From positions 13,929 to 77,928 of the forward strand of contig CAZVYY010000018.1 of NCBI GenBank assembly GCA_964630775.1: a stretch of DNA of 64,000 bases, written 5' to 3'. The translations under genes were made by a program, and so were the position numbers. Positions 52,020 to 60,604 of this stretch are shown here, in pieces. This DNA comes from Anaeroglomus sp964630775 (GTDB lineage: Bacteria; Planctomycetota; Phycisphaerae; Sedimentisphaerales; Anaerohalosphaeraceae). The notes beneath the pieces are model-generated. The model searched no databases. It was not told the DNA's origin and worked only from the letters and a program-made list of their open reading frames with translations. Numbering within the stretch: position 1 is the first letter of the stretch; the number at the start of each line of letters is the position of its first letter.

Positions 52020-53375
52020 ATGAGTCAACCATGCTTTGATTACATCGACCAACACCAGGGCCGGTTCCTGGATGAACTCCGGCAGTTTCTGACGTTTCCG
52101 TCCATCAGCGCCGAAAGCAGGCACAAGGAGGATGTGATTGGCTGTGCCCGGTGGCTGGTGGAGCATTTGAAACAGCTCGGGCTGGAAGCACGATTAATTC
52201 CGACCCAGGGACATCCGATTGTATGGGCCCGGTGCAAGGGGCAGTCGGACCGGAAACTGATTATTTACGGGCATTACGATGTGCAGCCGGTTGATCCTGT
52301 CGACCCATGGCAAACCGATCCTTTCATGCCATCGATTCGCGACGGTTTTATGTATGCCCGCGGGGCATCGGATGACAAGGGCCAGTTGTTTGCGCATATT
52401 AAAGGCGTCGAAAGCCTGTTAAAGACCCGCGGCGGCCTGCCGTGCGAGGTGGTATTTCTCTTTGAAGGCGAGGAGGAGTGCGGCGGCAAGAGTCTGGAAT
52501 ACTATATTCAACAGGAAAAAGTCAATCTGGCCGCCGATGCGGTGATTGTCTCGGATACATCGCTGTATGATGAGGCCACTCCGGCCGTCACCTACGGCCT
52601 GCGGGGCATGGCGGCGCTGGATGTCACAGTCACGACCGCAGCCCATGCTCTGCATTCCGGCTCTTATGGCGGAGCAGTCGGCAATGCCGTCAAGGTTCTG
52701 TCAACCATCATTTCCCGATGCACCGGGCCGGACGGCGTCGTTCAAATCCCCGGCTTTTATGAGGGGGTCAGACCTCTGGCGGACTGGGAGCGGGATAATA
52801 TCCGCCGGCTCAATTATGATGATGACAAGCTGATGGCCGAAGTGGGGTCGAAAATCCCGTTTGGCGAGGCCGGTTTTTCCACGCTGGAACGCATGTGGGC
52901 CAGACCGACCTTTGAAGTCAACGGCATATCCGGCGGTTATGCAGGCGAAGGCTTCAAGACCATTATTCCTTCGTGTGCCGCGGCAAAGATTTCCATGCGG
53001 CTGGTCCCCGACCAGAAACCCTTGCAGGTCGTCGAGTGCGTCAGGAACTATCTCAAGTCCATCTGCCCTCCTTATGCCGATATCGACATGGTTCAGCTCT
53101 CTGCGTCGGAGCCGGTTCTGTTTGATGTGGAAAATCCCATGATTCAGGCTGGACGGCAAGCCCTGCACTACGGCTTTAATGCGGAGCCTGTCTATATCCG
53201 GTGCGGAGGGTCGATTCCGGTGGTCAATGCATTCTGGAAAGAACTGCACAAACCGGTTGTACTGATGGGTTTTGGTCTGGATTCCGACGGGGCTCATTCT
53301 GTCAACGAACGCTTTAAAATCGACAATTTTATTCGCGGGGCCAAAAGTTCGGCCTATCTGCTGTCAAATCTGTGA
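52020..53375 (+). CDS. M20-family metallopeptidase (dipeptidase)
   Basis: A 451-residue zinc peptidase. LIIYGHYDVQPVDPVDPWQTDPF carries the first zinc ligands (HxD), GRG-like RGASDDKGQ the bridging Asp, and FLFEGEEECGG the catalytic Glu and ligand. VVNAFWKELHKPVVLMGFGLDSDGAHSVNE supplies the C-terminal His. It is close to the CNDP/PepV-type dipeptidase branch of M20, which hydrolyses short peptides. It is cytoplasmic, with no signal peptide. AAGGAATCAC precedes ATG 52020. Peptide-bond-related genes follow at 53729 and 54571. Confidence 0.93.
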   Translation: MSQPCFDYIDQHQGRFLDELRQFLTFPSISAESRHKEDVIGCARWLVEHLKQLGLEARLIPTQGHPIVWARCKGQSDRKLIIYGHYDVQPVDPVDPWQTDPFMPSIRDGFMYARGASDDKGQLFAHIKGVESLLKTRGGLPCEVVFLFEGEEECGGKSLEYYIQQEKVNLAADAVIVSDTSLYDEATPAVTYGLRGMAALDVTVTTAAHALHSGSYGGAVGNAVKVLSTIISRCTGPDGVVQIPGFYEGVRPLADWERDNIRRLNYDDDKLMAEVGSKIPFGEAGFSTLERMWARPTFEVNGISGGYAGEGFKTIIPSCAAAKISMRLVPDQKPLQVVECVRNYLKSICPPYADIDMVQLSASEPVLFDVENPMIQAGRQALHYGFNAEPVYIRCGGSIPVVNAFWKELHKPVVLMGFGLDSDGAHSVNERFKIDNFIRGAKSSAYLLSNL

Positions 53376-53453
53376 ATAAAACCCATAGCATATCTTTGAT
53401 GTCTATTCATGGAAAGAAGAATTACCCTAAAGCCTAATCACCTGATATATGCA

Positions 53454-53482
53454 ATATATAAAGCTATTATAGCTTTATATAT
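53454..53482. other. AT-rich perfect palindrome in the 53376-53728 gap
   Basis: ATATATAAAGCTA pairs perfectly with TAGCTTTATATAT (13 bp) around TTA. It could terminate the M20 transcript or be a protein-binding site. Nothing else is recognisable in the gap. Confidence 0.4.
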
Positions 53483-53728
53483 GTATTAAGGAAAACGGTA
53501 TTTCTCTTTTGATTGCCGCGGCCTCTCGGGGCCATTTTCTACAAAAAAAACTTTTCTGCTAACCATCGACCCATCCGCGTTTTATAAACTAAATGTTCGG
53601 GTGTACTTGAAATCCCCCCCGAGGCCAGTAAAATGCTCAGACGCTAATGGGTTTGTCCGACTGCACTGACGGGTTTTATACATATCGGCAAAGCCTGAAG
53701 CGTATAGATAATAATGGAGATACAATCG

Positions 53729-54496
53729 ATGGTTGCAGATAATTGCGCCAGTCCATATATAAACAAAACATGGAGTCGGTCCGGCAATTGGGAAGCGGTT
53801 CGGCGGACATTGCTGGAAAAGCGAATCTGTGATTTGCGGCTTCGCATCAAGGGGTCGCCGCTTGAGCCGTTTATTCGGCAGCTTGAGCGGGAATTGCCGG
53901 CCAAGAACATAAGCTTCGTGCCGGATTTTTATCTGACGGATTCCTGGGGTTGTCCGGACAAGGTCCCTGTTGTCGGCATTCCTTTTTACCTGTCCAGCAG
54001 CCTGCTGGGGCGTATTGAGAAAGAGCAGACCGGCGAGTTGGAAGACAGCCGGACGATCATGCAGCTTTTGCGGCACGAGGCCGGACACGCCATTAACTAC
54101 GCCTTCCGGTTGTGGGAAGAGCCGGGCTGGCAGGAGACCTTTGGCCGTTTTTCCAAACCCTACCGGGAAGTCTTTTCGCCTAATCCATGGAGCCGCAGGT
54201 TCGTTCGACATATCTGCAGTTATGCATACGGATACACCTATGCCCAAAAACATCCAGACGATGATTTTGCAGAGACCTTTGCCGTCTGGCTGACTCCGCG
54301 ATCCAACTGGCGGCGCAAATACCGTGACTGGCCGGCCATTGAGAAATTGAACTATGTCAATCGCCTGATGCGGACTATCAGCGAGCAGAAGCCCAAGTGC
54401 AAAAGCAGAAAGCGTCTGCTGCCGTTATCCGAACTGACTATGACACTGGGGGAGTATTATCAAAGACGAATCAGGGAATACGGAAAAACGAGCTGA
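53729..54496 (+). CDS. Putative zinc-binding metallopeptidase (HExxH)
   Basis: A 255-residue cytoplasmic protein with RHEAGHAINYAFRL (HExxH zinc motif, about residue 116) and a downstream EDDFAETFAVW-like helix (DDFAETFAVWL) giving the third Glu ligand. This is the pattern of the 'putative zinc-binding metallo-peptidase' family. The natural substrate is unknown. I prefer ATG 53729, with GGAG at 53716-53719 about nine bases before it, over ATG 53714. It converges with a D-Ala-D-Ala-ligase-like gene 74 bases away, a pairing that may be functional. Confidence 0.83.
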   Translation: MVADNCASPYINKTWSRSGNWEAVRRTLLEKRICDLRLRIKGSPLEPFIRQLERELPAKNISFVPDFYLTDSWGCPDKVPVVGIPFYLSSSLLGRIEKEQTGELEDSRTIMQLLRHEAGHAINYAFRLWEEPGWQETFGRFSKPYREVFSPNPWSRRFVRHICSYAYGYTYAQKHPDDDFAETFAVWLTPRSNWRRKYRDWPAIEKLNYVNRLMRTISEQKPKCKSRKRLLPLSELTMTLGEYYQRRIREYGKTS

Positions 54497-54570
54497 CGGG
54501 ACAAGAGAAGCGTTTTCCGTGCCAGACAGGGATTTGTCCGGCAGTTTCATGCCTATCGTAAGGACGGCCC

Positions 54571-55650
54571 TTACTGCACACGCTCTAATGACTGCATGGG
54601 AGCGCTGCCAATGTGAGGTGCATCTTCCATGGCGGCGTCAATAACCATTTGCAGCAATTCAGGATAACTGATGCCGGCTTTTTTGGCAGCTCTCGCCAGA
54701 CCGATATCATGCTCCAGGGAGGCATTGCAATTGACTTCCAGGACTCTGGGGATCCCTTCTTCATCAAGTCGGATATCAACACGGCCATAGCCCCAGGCCC
54801 CGACCGCACGAAAGGCACGCAAAGCTATATCGTAGAGCTGATCAGCCAACTGGGGTTCGACCTCGGCCGGACAAATGATGGATGTTTTTTTGTATTCGAC
54901 GGTATTTTCAAGCCACTTGGCAGCATAGGACATAATCGGGGGGATTTCCGGCGGCATATCGTGATAGCACACTTCGGCCAGGGGCATCCGCCGCAGGCGT
55001 TTTCCGCCCACGATACCTACATTGAACTCCCGGCCCGGCAGGAAAAGCTGAACGATCGCGGGCTGCTTGAATTCCTGCAGCACGTGGCGCACCTGATTGC
55101 GCAGGGCAGTTTTTGTTCGCACCACCGAATTTCGATTCAGGCCTATTCCTGCATCTTCATGGCAAGGCTGAACGATCAGCGGAAACCGCCATTCGTGCCG
55201 GTCCACCTCGCTGACTTTTTCCAGCACCTCGGTACAGGGGGGAATCGGAATCCCCAGGCCCTGGAGGAGCCGGGACGTGGTGTGTTTGTAGCGGCTTAGG
55301 CCAAGCGCCAGAGCCGGGGAGCCGGTGACACGGAACCCCATCATCTGCACGATGGCAGCAAACAGCATCTCGTCAAAGACGCCGTGCACCACGTCATCGT
55401 ATTGATTGAACACCACATCAGGATTGAGACGAAGCAGCTTGCGGTGGAATACAAAAAGATCATCGGCTAATGGCAGGATAGTAACCCGATGGCCCAAAGA
55501 CCTCATCGCCCGGCTCATGTGGCGGATCATTTTGAGCAAGTCGGCCATGCTGCCCCGGTCTTCCGGGGTCTCCGGCACAAGTCCGGAGGCGGCATTATAA
55601 ACCAGGGCTATATGAAGGGGTTTGCGAGATCGTTTGGATCGGACGCTCAT
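54571..55650 (-). CDS. ATP-grasp ligase, D-Ala-D-Ala ligase-like
   Basis: A 359-residue enzyme with the ATP-grasp fold. FPLIVQPCHEDAGIGLNRNSVV is the ATP-binding loop, VQLFLPGREFNVGIVGG the adenine-side strand, and VDIRLDEEGIPRVLEVNCNASL the Mg-binding E-x-N motif. It joins a carboxylate, via an acyl phosphate, to an amine or thiol; D-Ala-D-Ala is only one of many options. The opening LHIALVYNAASGLVPETPED region is a modified Ddl N-terminal domain. Another ATP-grasp, fused to GNAT, lies at 61958. No murein genes are near, so a peptide-like metabolite rather than peptidoglycan is possible. Confidence 0.85.
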   Translation of the reverse strand: MSVRSKRSRKPLHIALVYNAASGLVPETPEDRGSMADLLKMIRHMSRAMRSLGHRVTILPLADDLFVFHRKLLRLNPDVVFNQYDDVVHGVFDEMLFAAIVQMMGFRVTGSPALALGLSRYKHTTSRLLQGLGIPIPPCTEVLEKVSEVDRHEWRFPLIVQPCHEDAGIGLNRNSVVRTKTALRNQVRHVLQEFKQPAIVQLFLPGREFNVGIVGGKRLRRMPLAEVCYHDMPPEIPPIMSYAAKWLENTVEYKKTSIICPAEVEPQLADQLYDIALRAFRAVGAWGYGRVDIRLDEEGIPRVLEVNCNASLEHDIGLARAAKKAGISYPELLQMVIDAAMEDAPHIGSAPMQSLERVQ

Positions 55651-55879
55651 TTATTGCTCTCTTGCCCGGGGTCGGCCGCCCCAGGTCATCCGGCCTCGGC
55701 AAAACCGAGAGAATCAGTATAACATCAGAATCAGCCATGAATGAAGCACACTGCAAAAACACGGCACAATCACAGCAACTGTTTCCAAAGCAAAATCGCC
55801 TGTCGATGAGAAAATTATATGCAAATAAATACCTGATGTCAACAGAACTTATGCACAAGGATATACCTGTGCATGAGAT

Positions 55880-56167
55880 ATAAACCGGCATCTCCACAAA
55901 ATCATCAAAACTGAAAATACCCGGCGCCTGAGGCCCCAAAGAGGCGAATTTCTGCGTATCCGGCTGAGCCGACTGCTAAAACAGCCCGGATACCCGACGG
56001 CACTGAAGCCAGACGAATTGATCGGTATCAAATACGGCTCCATGCCTGTCCAGACAGGTGAAATATCCGCCGCAGACCGTATCCATAGAATGTCTTTGCC
56101 AGAACACAAGGACGTTCTCGAACAGTTCTTTGCGATATTGTTCTGCGATATGTTTAAAATCGATCAT
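55880..56167 (-). pseudogene. Truncated N-acylglucosamine 2-epimerase
   Basis: The frame starts MIDFKHIAEQYRKELFENVL and continues FWQRHSMDTVCGGYFTCLDR, then GAVFDTDQFVWLQCRRV before a stop at codon 64. This is the start of the AGE/RenBP family (usual pattern FWxxHSxDxxxGGYFTCLDRDGxVYDTDKFVWLQGR), which has about 400 residues. After the stop, GIFSFDDFVEMPVYIS recalls the later family segment SIFSDCFAAMAF, implying a large deletion; the rest is gone. The ATG overlaps the sialidase stop (ATGA), so the intact gene was coupled to the sialidase. AGE converts ManNAc to GlcNAc in sialic-acid catabolism. Confidence 0.75.
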
Positions 56168-57351
56168 TTTTCCGGCTTTGCAAGTTTCCGGGCCATCTGG
56201 TCCAGTTCATTAAGCGTAAACCGCACGGACATGATATATGGTGGTTCACCCGTAGTCCAGTGGCCATAGGTCGTTGTGACAACCGTTCCATCCCGCAAGA
56301 CCTCCACGCCGGGGTAGGTGCTGTCCCAGCCGTGCTTGTTATCCATCAGCCGGACGCGATACTGGCCTTCCCTGCCCCGGACAATATCCTCATAGGTGCC
56401 GACCCAGCCGACCCAATCCCCCTGGGTGGGGCTTTCGAGCGTGGTATCCCGGAAGGAAATGAACAGCCGGCCATCCGGGGCATATTTGCCGGTGTGCCGG
56501 TCGCCGGTCAGGGCGCCGGGAAGTTCACGCGGCGGGGTCCAGGTTTTGCCTTCATCTTCGGAAAAAATCACATGGGAATTCTTTCTGCGGGCGTTTTCAC
56601 GCAGCAGGACGGCCAGTTGCTTGCCATCCGGAGAGCGGATGATGCCCGGCTCGCACAAATGAACCTGGTCGGATTGATATATCGCCTCGGGAAACGACCA
56701 GGTCAGGCCTCCATCGTGCGAAAAGGTCTTGAACAAGGTGAAAACTCCTGTTGCTTTGCCGTTTTCCTTGAAAAACCGTCCATCATCATGAAACATCGCC
56801 ATGTAGTGGCCTTTACCGGTCTTAAGTTCGGTCAGACATCCCATCACAACAATTCCGCCCCAGTCGCCAACTTTCTGCAGGGGGGACCAGGTTTGTCCGT
56901 CATCTTCCGAAATCGCCATGCGGGCAGGGTACAAACCCGAAAACAGGATTAACCGTTTATTGCCCTGCGAATCCACAACCCGATGAATGGTCGGCACTTC
57001 TTTGGAAGTGGCCCAATTCTCCGGCGTGGCAAGGCGGTCGCTCCAGGTCAGGCCGGCGTCGCTACTGCGTTTCATCACTATCGCTCCCCGACCGTGGCCT
57101 TTGGGATAGACACAGATCATCGTCTTGTCATCCTCAAGCAGCACGGTTGTGGGGTGCCCCAGATACTGCCCAGCCTCATAATCCACAACGGTGTGACGAT
57201 AGTGATGATCCGACAGGTCGATCAGAGGAATGGAATAGCCCCGCGGAATCGGGGAGACGGCCGTTTCCGTCTGATCCCTTTCACCGCAGACCATGGCCCC
57301 CGGCAGGATTGCATTCAACACCATAACGATAAGCATCCATCGCTGTTTCAT
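56164..57351 (-). CDS. Secreted sialidase (BNR propeller)
   Basis: A 395-residue exported enzyme-like protein: signal peptide MKQRWMLIVMVLNAILPGA, then a six-bladed sialidase propeller with four Asp boxes (SSDAGLTWS, SEDDGQTWS, SHDGGLTWS, SEDEGKTWT). RRNSHVIFSEDEGKTW, TGKYAPDGRLFISFRDTT and GWDSTYPGVEVLRDGTVVTTTYGHW follow, with the Tyr and Arg typical of exo-alpha-sialidase or related GH33/BNR enzymes. It would release terminal sialic acids from glycans. GAGGT lies close upstream of ATG 57351. It was coupled to an epimerase that is now broken and is preceded by 96-nt element copy B. Confidence 0.87.
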   Translation of the reverse strand: MKQRWMLIVMVLNAILPGAMVCGERDQTETAVSPIPRGYSIPLIDLSDHHYRHTVVDYEAGQYLGHPTTVLLEDDKTMICVYPKGHGRGAIVMKRSSDAGLTWSDRLATPENWATSKEVPTIHRVVDSQGNKRLILFSGLYPARMAISEDDGQTWSPLQKVGDWGGIVVMGCLTELKTGKGHYMAMFHDDGRFFKENGKATGVFTLFKTFSHDGGLTWSFPEAIYQSDQVHLCEPGIIRSPDGKQLAVLLRENARRKNSHVIFSEDEGKTWTPPRELPGALTGDRHTGKYAPDGRLFISFRDTTLESPTQGDWVGWVGTYEDIVRGREGQYRVRLMDNKHGWDSTYPGVEVLRDGTVVTTTYGHWTTGEPPYIMSVRFTLNELDQMARKLAKPEK

Positions 57352-57396
57352 AGTCAACCTCTTGAATTGCAGGATTTCTGTATATTGCCATTTTTT

Positions 57397-57492
57397 TATA
57401 CCCAACAGGTACGATCATTCCACGGCGGCCATAGACTGTTTTTCTGCCGCGCGTATTCACGCGGCAACGTTGCCCTGGGCAGCCGCGGTGAT
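57397..57492 (-). repeat. Conserved 96-nt noncoding element, copy B
   Basis: Gapless match (79/96 by hand count) to 24525-24620. In this copy hairpin CCGCGTG/CGCGCGG has 7 bp with one G-T, and a perfect palindrome GGCAACGTTGCC is present. The element ends 45 bases before the sialidase ATG, well placed for an mRNA leader. The inverted motif TACCTGTTGGGTA is at its 3' end. Confidence 0.6.
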
Positions 57493-57548
57493 AATCTGTT
57501 GCCCAAAGCTGACGGCCCAATGCTTGTTAGACCGCCAAAACGGAATTT

Positions 57549-58334
57549 TCAAGCAGAATCTGAACGCTCGTTGATTCCAATCAGCCTCGAGATATGTCCC
57601 AGATGCTGGATGATTAACCTGGCGGCCCGGTCACTGTCATGCGCTGCCAGGGCACCAAACAGCTCTTTGTGCGAAGACACTCCGATCCCTTCGAGATTGT
57701 GACGATACTGCTCAGCGCCCTCCGACCGCATCAGCACATGATAGGCCATCGCATACCATTGCAGCAGTTTTGAACGCAACAGCTGGGCATACGCCGGGCC
57801 GCCGGCGAATTCGGCAACCTGAAGGTGAAAGTGCACATCCATTTTGCGAAAGGCGGACATATCCTCCTGCTGCCTGGCCTTTTCCAGAGCATCCAGAATT
57901 TCCCGCATGGTTTCAATCTGGGCATCGGTAATCCGCGCGGCCAGGGAGTAAAAGGTCCCGGTTTCAAAACTTAAACGGAATTGATAAATCTCTCTGGCTA
58001 TTTTCGGATCACTGAAGTCCACTAAAAAGGAGCCTTTGTTACCGATGGTATGAATCCAGCCTTCCTGTCGGAGACGAAACACCGCTTCCCGCACCGGCCC
58101 ATTACTGATACCCAGGGCCTTGGCCAGAATCGATTCGGTAATCTTGCCGCCATATTCCACCACATGGGATTGCACCTCTCCGGGAAATACGATTTCCTTT
58201 AAAATGTGCTCATAGACCTGTTCGGCCAAAGTTGTTTCTCGTTTCCACCCCCCGTGCAACGGAATGAATTCGAGCATTTTATTCATCGGAACCGATAAAT
58301 CCCGTGTGTTGATGTTCGCACCGACTGGAACCAT
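57549..58334 (-). CDS. GntR-family regulator with FCD domain
   Basis: A 261-residue FadR-like regulator. The winged helix (about 35-105) has TLAEQVYEHILKEIVFPGEV, ITESILAKALGISNGPVREAVFRL and GWIHTIGNKGSFLVDFS. The C-terminal helical FCD domain has FETGTFYSLAARITDAQIE, FRKMDVHFHLQVAEFAGG (the D-x3-H metal ligands) and a later SSHKELFGALAAHD...IIQHL. FCD regulators bind a metal and small organic acids such as sugar acids or sialate. It likely controls the sialidase operon immediately downstream. An IS element begins only 18 bases before its start codon and has replaced the original promoter region. Confidence 0.92.
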   Translation of the reverse strand: MVPVGANINTRDLSVPMNKMLEFIPLHGGWKRETTLAEQVYEHILKEIVFPGEVQSHVVEYGGKITESILAKALGISNGPVREAVFRLRQEGWIHTIGNKGSFLVDFSDPKIAREIYQFRLSFETGTFYSLAARITDAQIETMREILDALEKARQQEDMSAFRKMDVHFHLQVAEFAGGPAYAQLLRSKLLQWYAMAYHVLMRSEGAEQYRHNLEGIGVSSHKELFGALAAHDSDRAARLIIQHLGHISRLIGINERSDSA

Positions 58335-58352
58335 TTTTATTTATTCCTTGAC

Positions 58353-59680
58353 CACTACTGTCCCGTTAACTTAAAAGAAAACTGCTGTAAGTCAAATAAA
58401 TATAAAATGTTGTGAGAAAAAATGCTTGGGATCGATTTCAACTTGACCTTAAATATAGGCCCATGTACTTTCGCTGATTTATCGAAAGGACTGGCTGATG
58501 AATACCGGGCAAACTGTTTTCTCGCAACTGATAGACTTCCTTCCCAAGAAGCAATTCGACACATGTGTCCGACAATATCACGGCAACCATCGCATAAAAA
58601 GTTTCTCTTGTTTCGATCAATACCTCTGCATGGTTTTTGCCCAGATAACATACCGGCAGTCTCTGCGGGACATCGAAACGTGTCTGCGTGCCATGCAGCA
58701 GAAACTTTATCATTGCGGCATTCGCGGCGATGTGTCACGAACCACGCTTGCCAAAGCAAACGAGAATTGCGACTGGCGAATATACGCAGACTTCGCACAA
58801 ATTCTGATAAACAAAGCTCGAATACTTTATGCCAACGAAGACTTCGGCATCCAGTTGGACCGAGAGGTCTATGCTCTGGATTCATCCACCATCGATCTAT
58901 GTTTGTCGCTGTTTCCATGGGCAAAATTTCGCAAGCACAAAGCCGCTGTCAAGATACATACTCTGATGGACTTAAAAGGCTCTATACCCACGTTTATCTG
59001 CATTACAGACGGAAAAGTCCACGATGTCAATATCCTCGACGATCTGGTTTTGGAGTCGGGAGCCATCTATGTCATGGATCGCGGCTATCTCGACTTCGCT
59101 CGTCTTTTTACGTTTACTCAAAACCTTTCAACGTTTGTTACCAGAGCCAAAACCAATTTCGATTATCGTCGTCTTTATTATCGCCAAGTCGACCGGTCAA
59201 CCGGTCTTCGATGCGACCAGACAATCATGCTCAACGGTTATTATGTCTCGCAGGATTATCCTGCGGTTCTTCGTCGAATCGGCTACTACGATATCGAAAC
59301 AAACAAAAAATTCATCTTTCTGACGAACAACTTTTCACTGGACGCATTAATAATCGCTCAACTTTACAAGTGCCGCTGGCGAATCGAACTCTTTTTCAAA
59401 TGGATCAAGCAATATCTGCGAATCAAAACTTTTTTCGGCACCAGCATCAACGCAGTCAAGACACAAATCTGGATCGCTATCAGCGTTTATGTTCTGGCCG
59501 CAATTGTCAAGAAAGCACTCAAAATCGAACTGAGTTTAGGCGAAATCTTGCAAATTCTCAGCATTGTCCTTTTCGAGAAAGTCCTTATCGGACAAGTACT
59601 TACAAAAACTATATCGCAAAATGTAAATGACCAGTTTCATAACCAATTGTTATTATTCAACTTATAACGGGACAGTAGTG
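58353..59680 (+). mobile_element. IS4-family insertion sequence
   Basis: A 1328-bp element bounded by perfect 16-bp inverted repeats CACTACTGTCCCGTTA (58353-58368 and 59665-59680), carrying one intact transposase gene. The left end is 18 bases from the GntR/FCD start. No target-site duplication is visible between TTATTCCTTGAC on the left and TTACGATATAAT on the right; deletion or recombination may have removed it. Confidence 0.92.
58498..59667 (+). CDS. IS4-family transposase
   Basis: A 389-residue DDE transposase. The N-terminal DUF4372-like segment is FSQLIDFLPKKQFDTCVRQY. The first Asp is in YALDSSTIDL, the second in YVMDRGYLD, and the Glu in YKCRWRIELFFKWIKQ, which fits the Y-x2-R-x3-E-x6-K signature of the IS4 family exactly. 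It cuts and pastes the element; the frame is intact, so it may still be active. A longer frame covering the same DNA in another phase is a shadow. Confidence 0.95.
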   Translation: MNTGQTVFSQLIDFLPKKQFDTCVRQYHGNHRIKSFSCFDQYLCMVFAQITYRQSLRDIETCLRAMQQKLYHCGIRGDVSRTTLAKANENCDWRIYADFAQILINKARILYANEDFGIQLDREVYALDSSTIDLCLSLFPWAKFRKHKAAVKIHTLMDLKGSIPTFICITDGKVHDVNILDDLVLESGAIYVMDRGYLDFARLFTFTQNLSTFVTRAKTNFDYRRLYYRQVDRSTGLRCDQTIMLNGYYVSQDYPAVLRRIGYYDIETNKKFIFLTNNFSLDALIIAQLYKCRWRIELFFKWIKQYLRIKTFFGTSINAVKTQIWIAISVYVLAAIVKKALKIELSLGEILQILSIVLFEKVLIGQVLTKTISQNVNDQFHNQLLLFNL

Positions 59681-59751
59681 TTACGATATAATTATAGACG
59701 GTAGTGTTTTTGATGCAAGGTTCATTTTTACTGGTGATGAAGTTGGAGAAC

Positions 59752-60000
59752 TCAGGATGACCATAGATGTCTTTTGGCAAAAGCATGGCCTGAGCCGGAT
59801 TTGAGGTATCTTTCAAATGCGTCGGCTTTGTTGTCATCATTAAATCGAAGGACTACGACAACTTTCCATGGTTTAAATTTACTGGTATGGGGAGATTTAC
59901 CGGAGTTATGATCCTTAATTCGTTGGTTGAAATCGTGACTGGCCCCGATATATCGCTTTCCCGGGAATGATGTACTTTCAAGAAGATAAACATATTTCAT
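59752..60000 (-). CDS. Small GIY-YIG nuclease domain protein
   Basis: An 82-residue single-domain protein. The GIY and YIG elements are YVYLLES and KRYIGAS, followed by RIKDHNSGKSPHTSKFKPW and KADAFERYLKSGSGHAFAKRHLW with the catalytic Arg and Glu. GIY-YIG nucleases cut DNA with one metal ion. From memory, similar stand-alone proteins recur near tRNA/tmRNA ends and palindromic repeats in many uncultured bacteria, which fits this position beside tmRNA and a palindrome. Function unproven. Confidence 0.88.
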   Translation of the reverse strand: MKYVYLLESTSFPGKRYIGASHDFNQRIKDHNSGKSPHTSKFKPWKVVVVLRFNDDNKADAFERYLKSGSGHAFAKRHLWSS

Positions 60001-60124
60001 GTAATGACCCCTTTATCATAGTTGCCAAAGCCCTACTTCGCTTTCCGATTGTAACGCATAACTACATTATATCTTTTATCAGGAAACGTAGAAATAAGCA
60101 AAAAAGAAAACCAGCTACGCAGGG

Positions 60125-60163
60125 CATCCTCCATAGCTCGCCTTCAGCGAGCGACGGAGGATG
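60125..60163 (-). repeat. Palindromic element abutting the tmRNA 3' end
   Basis: CATCCTCC pairs with GGAGGATG (8 bp) and, after a 3-base internal loop, GCTCGC with GCGAGC (6 bp), with loop CTTCA. It touches the tmRNA discriminator base and could terminate tmRNA or mark the insertion point of the GIY-YIG segment. Confidence 0.7.
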
Positions 60164-60513
60164 GAGGCGAGGGGATTCGAACCCCTGTCCCGAGATATTT
60201 CAGGCCGGTCTTCTACATGTGTAGTCGTTATTTTGGGATTCGCCCAACGGCACGCCCAACGACAGGCTTGTCGCATCGCTATTTCGCAAAGGATTTCGCG
60301 TTGGCGCTGCGAAAAGACGCCTCAGCTATCCCGCTAGTCGTCGCAAACGGTAGATTCGCGGGAAAACCCACCGATGCGGGTTGCGTAATTTACGCAGCCA
60401 TTTGGTACTGGTAGTTGCCAGTTAAGTTTTTTAACGGATATTTAACGAGGCCAACCGTTATCCTCGACACGCCAACCGACCGTCAACTTATCCGGTCGAA
60501 GCCTTTCGCCCCC
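60162..60513 (-). ncRNA. ssrA: Transfer-messenger RNA (tmRNA), one-piece
   Basis: The 352-nt minus-strand RNA begins GGGGGCGAAAGGCTTCGACC and ends CAGGGGTTCGAATCCCCTCG then CCTCCA. The acceptor strands GGGGGCG and CGCCTCC pair (one G-T). CCA is not encoded. The tag reading frame lies at 60390-60419: resume codon GGC after TTAACT, then NYQYQMAA and TAA, giving tag (A)GNYQYQMAA. tmRNA with SmpB rescues stalled ribosomes. The resume codon is inferred from position; the ends are clear. Confidence 0.96.
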
Positions 60514-60604
60514 GATATGAATACATACTGAACCTGCTTAAAATATTCCGTTTCGGCGCGGCTATATACAGCCGCTTCAACCAAGTTCTTCTTTTGCTCG
60601 CGGA

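Noticed and set aside
58422..59630. 402-codon ORF over the IS element
   Set aside because: Another frame of the transposase gene; the IS4 YREK signature lies in the 58498-59667 frame.
60167..60420. Protein-coding ORFs over 59967-60414
   Set aside because: They overlap the tmRNA and the palindrome; RNA structure explains the conservation.
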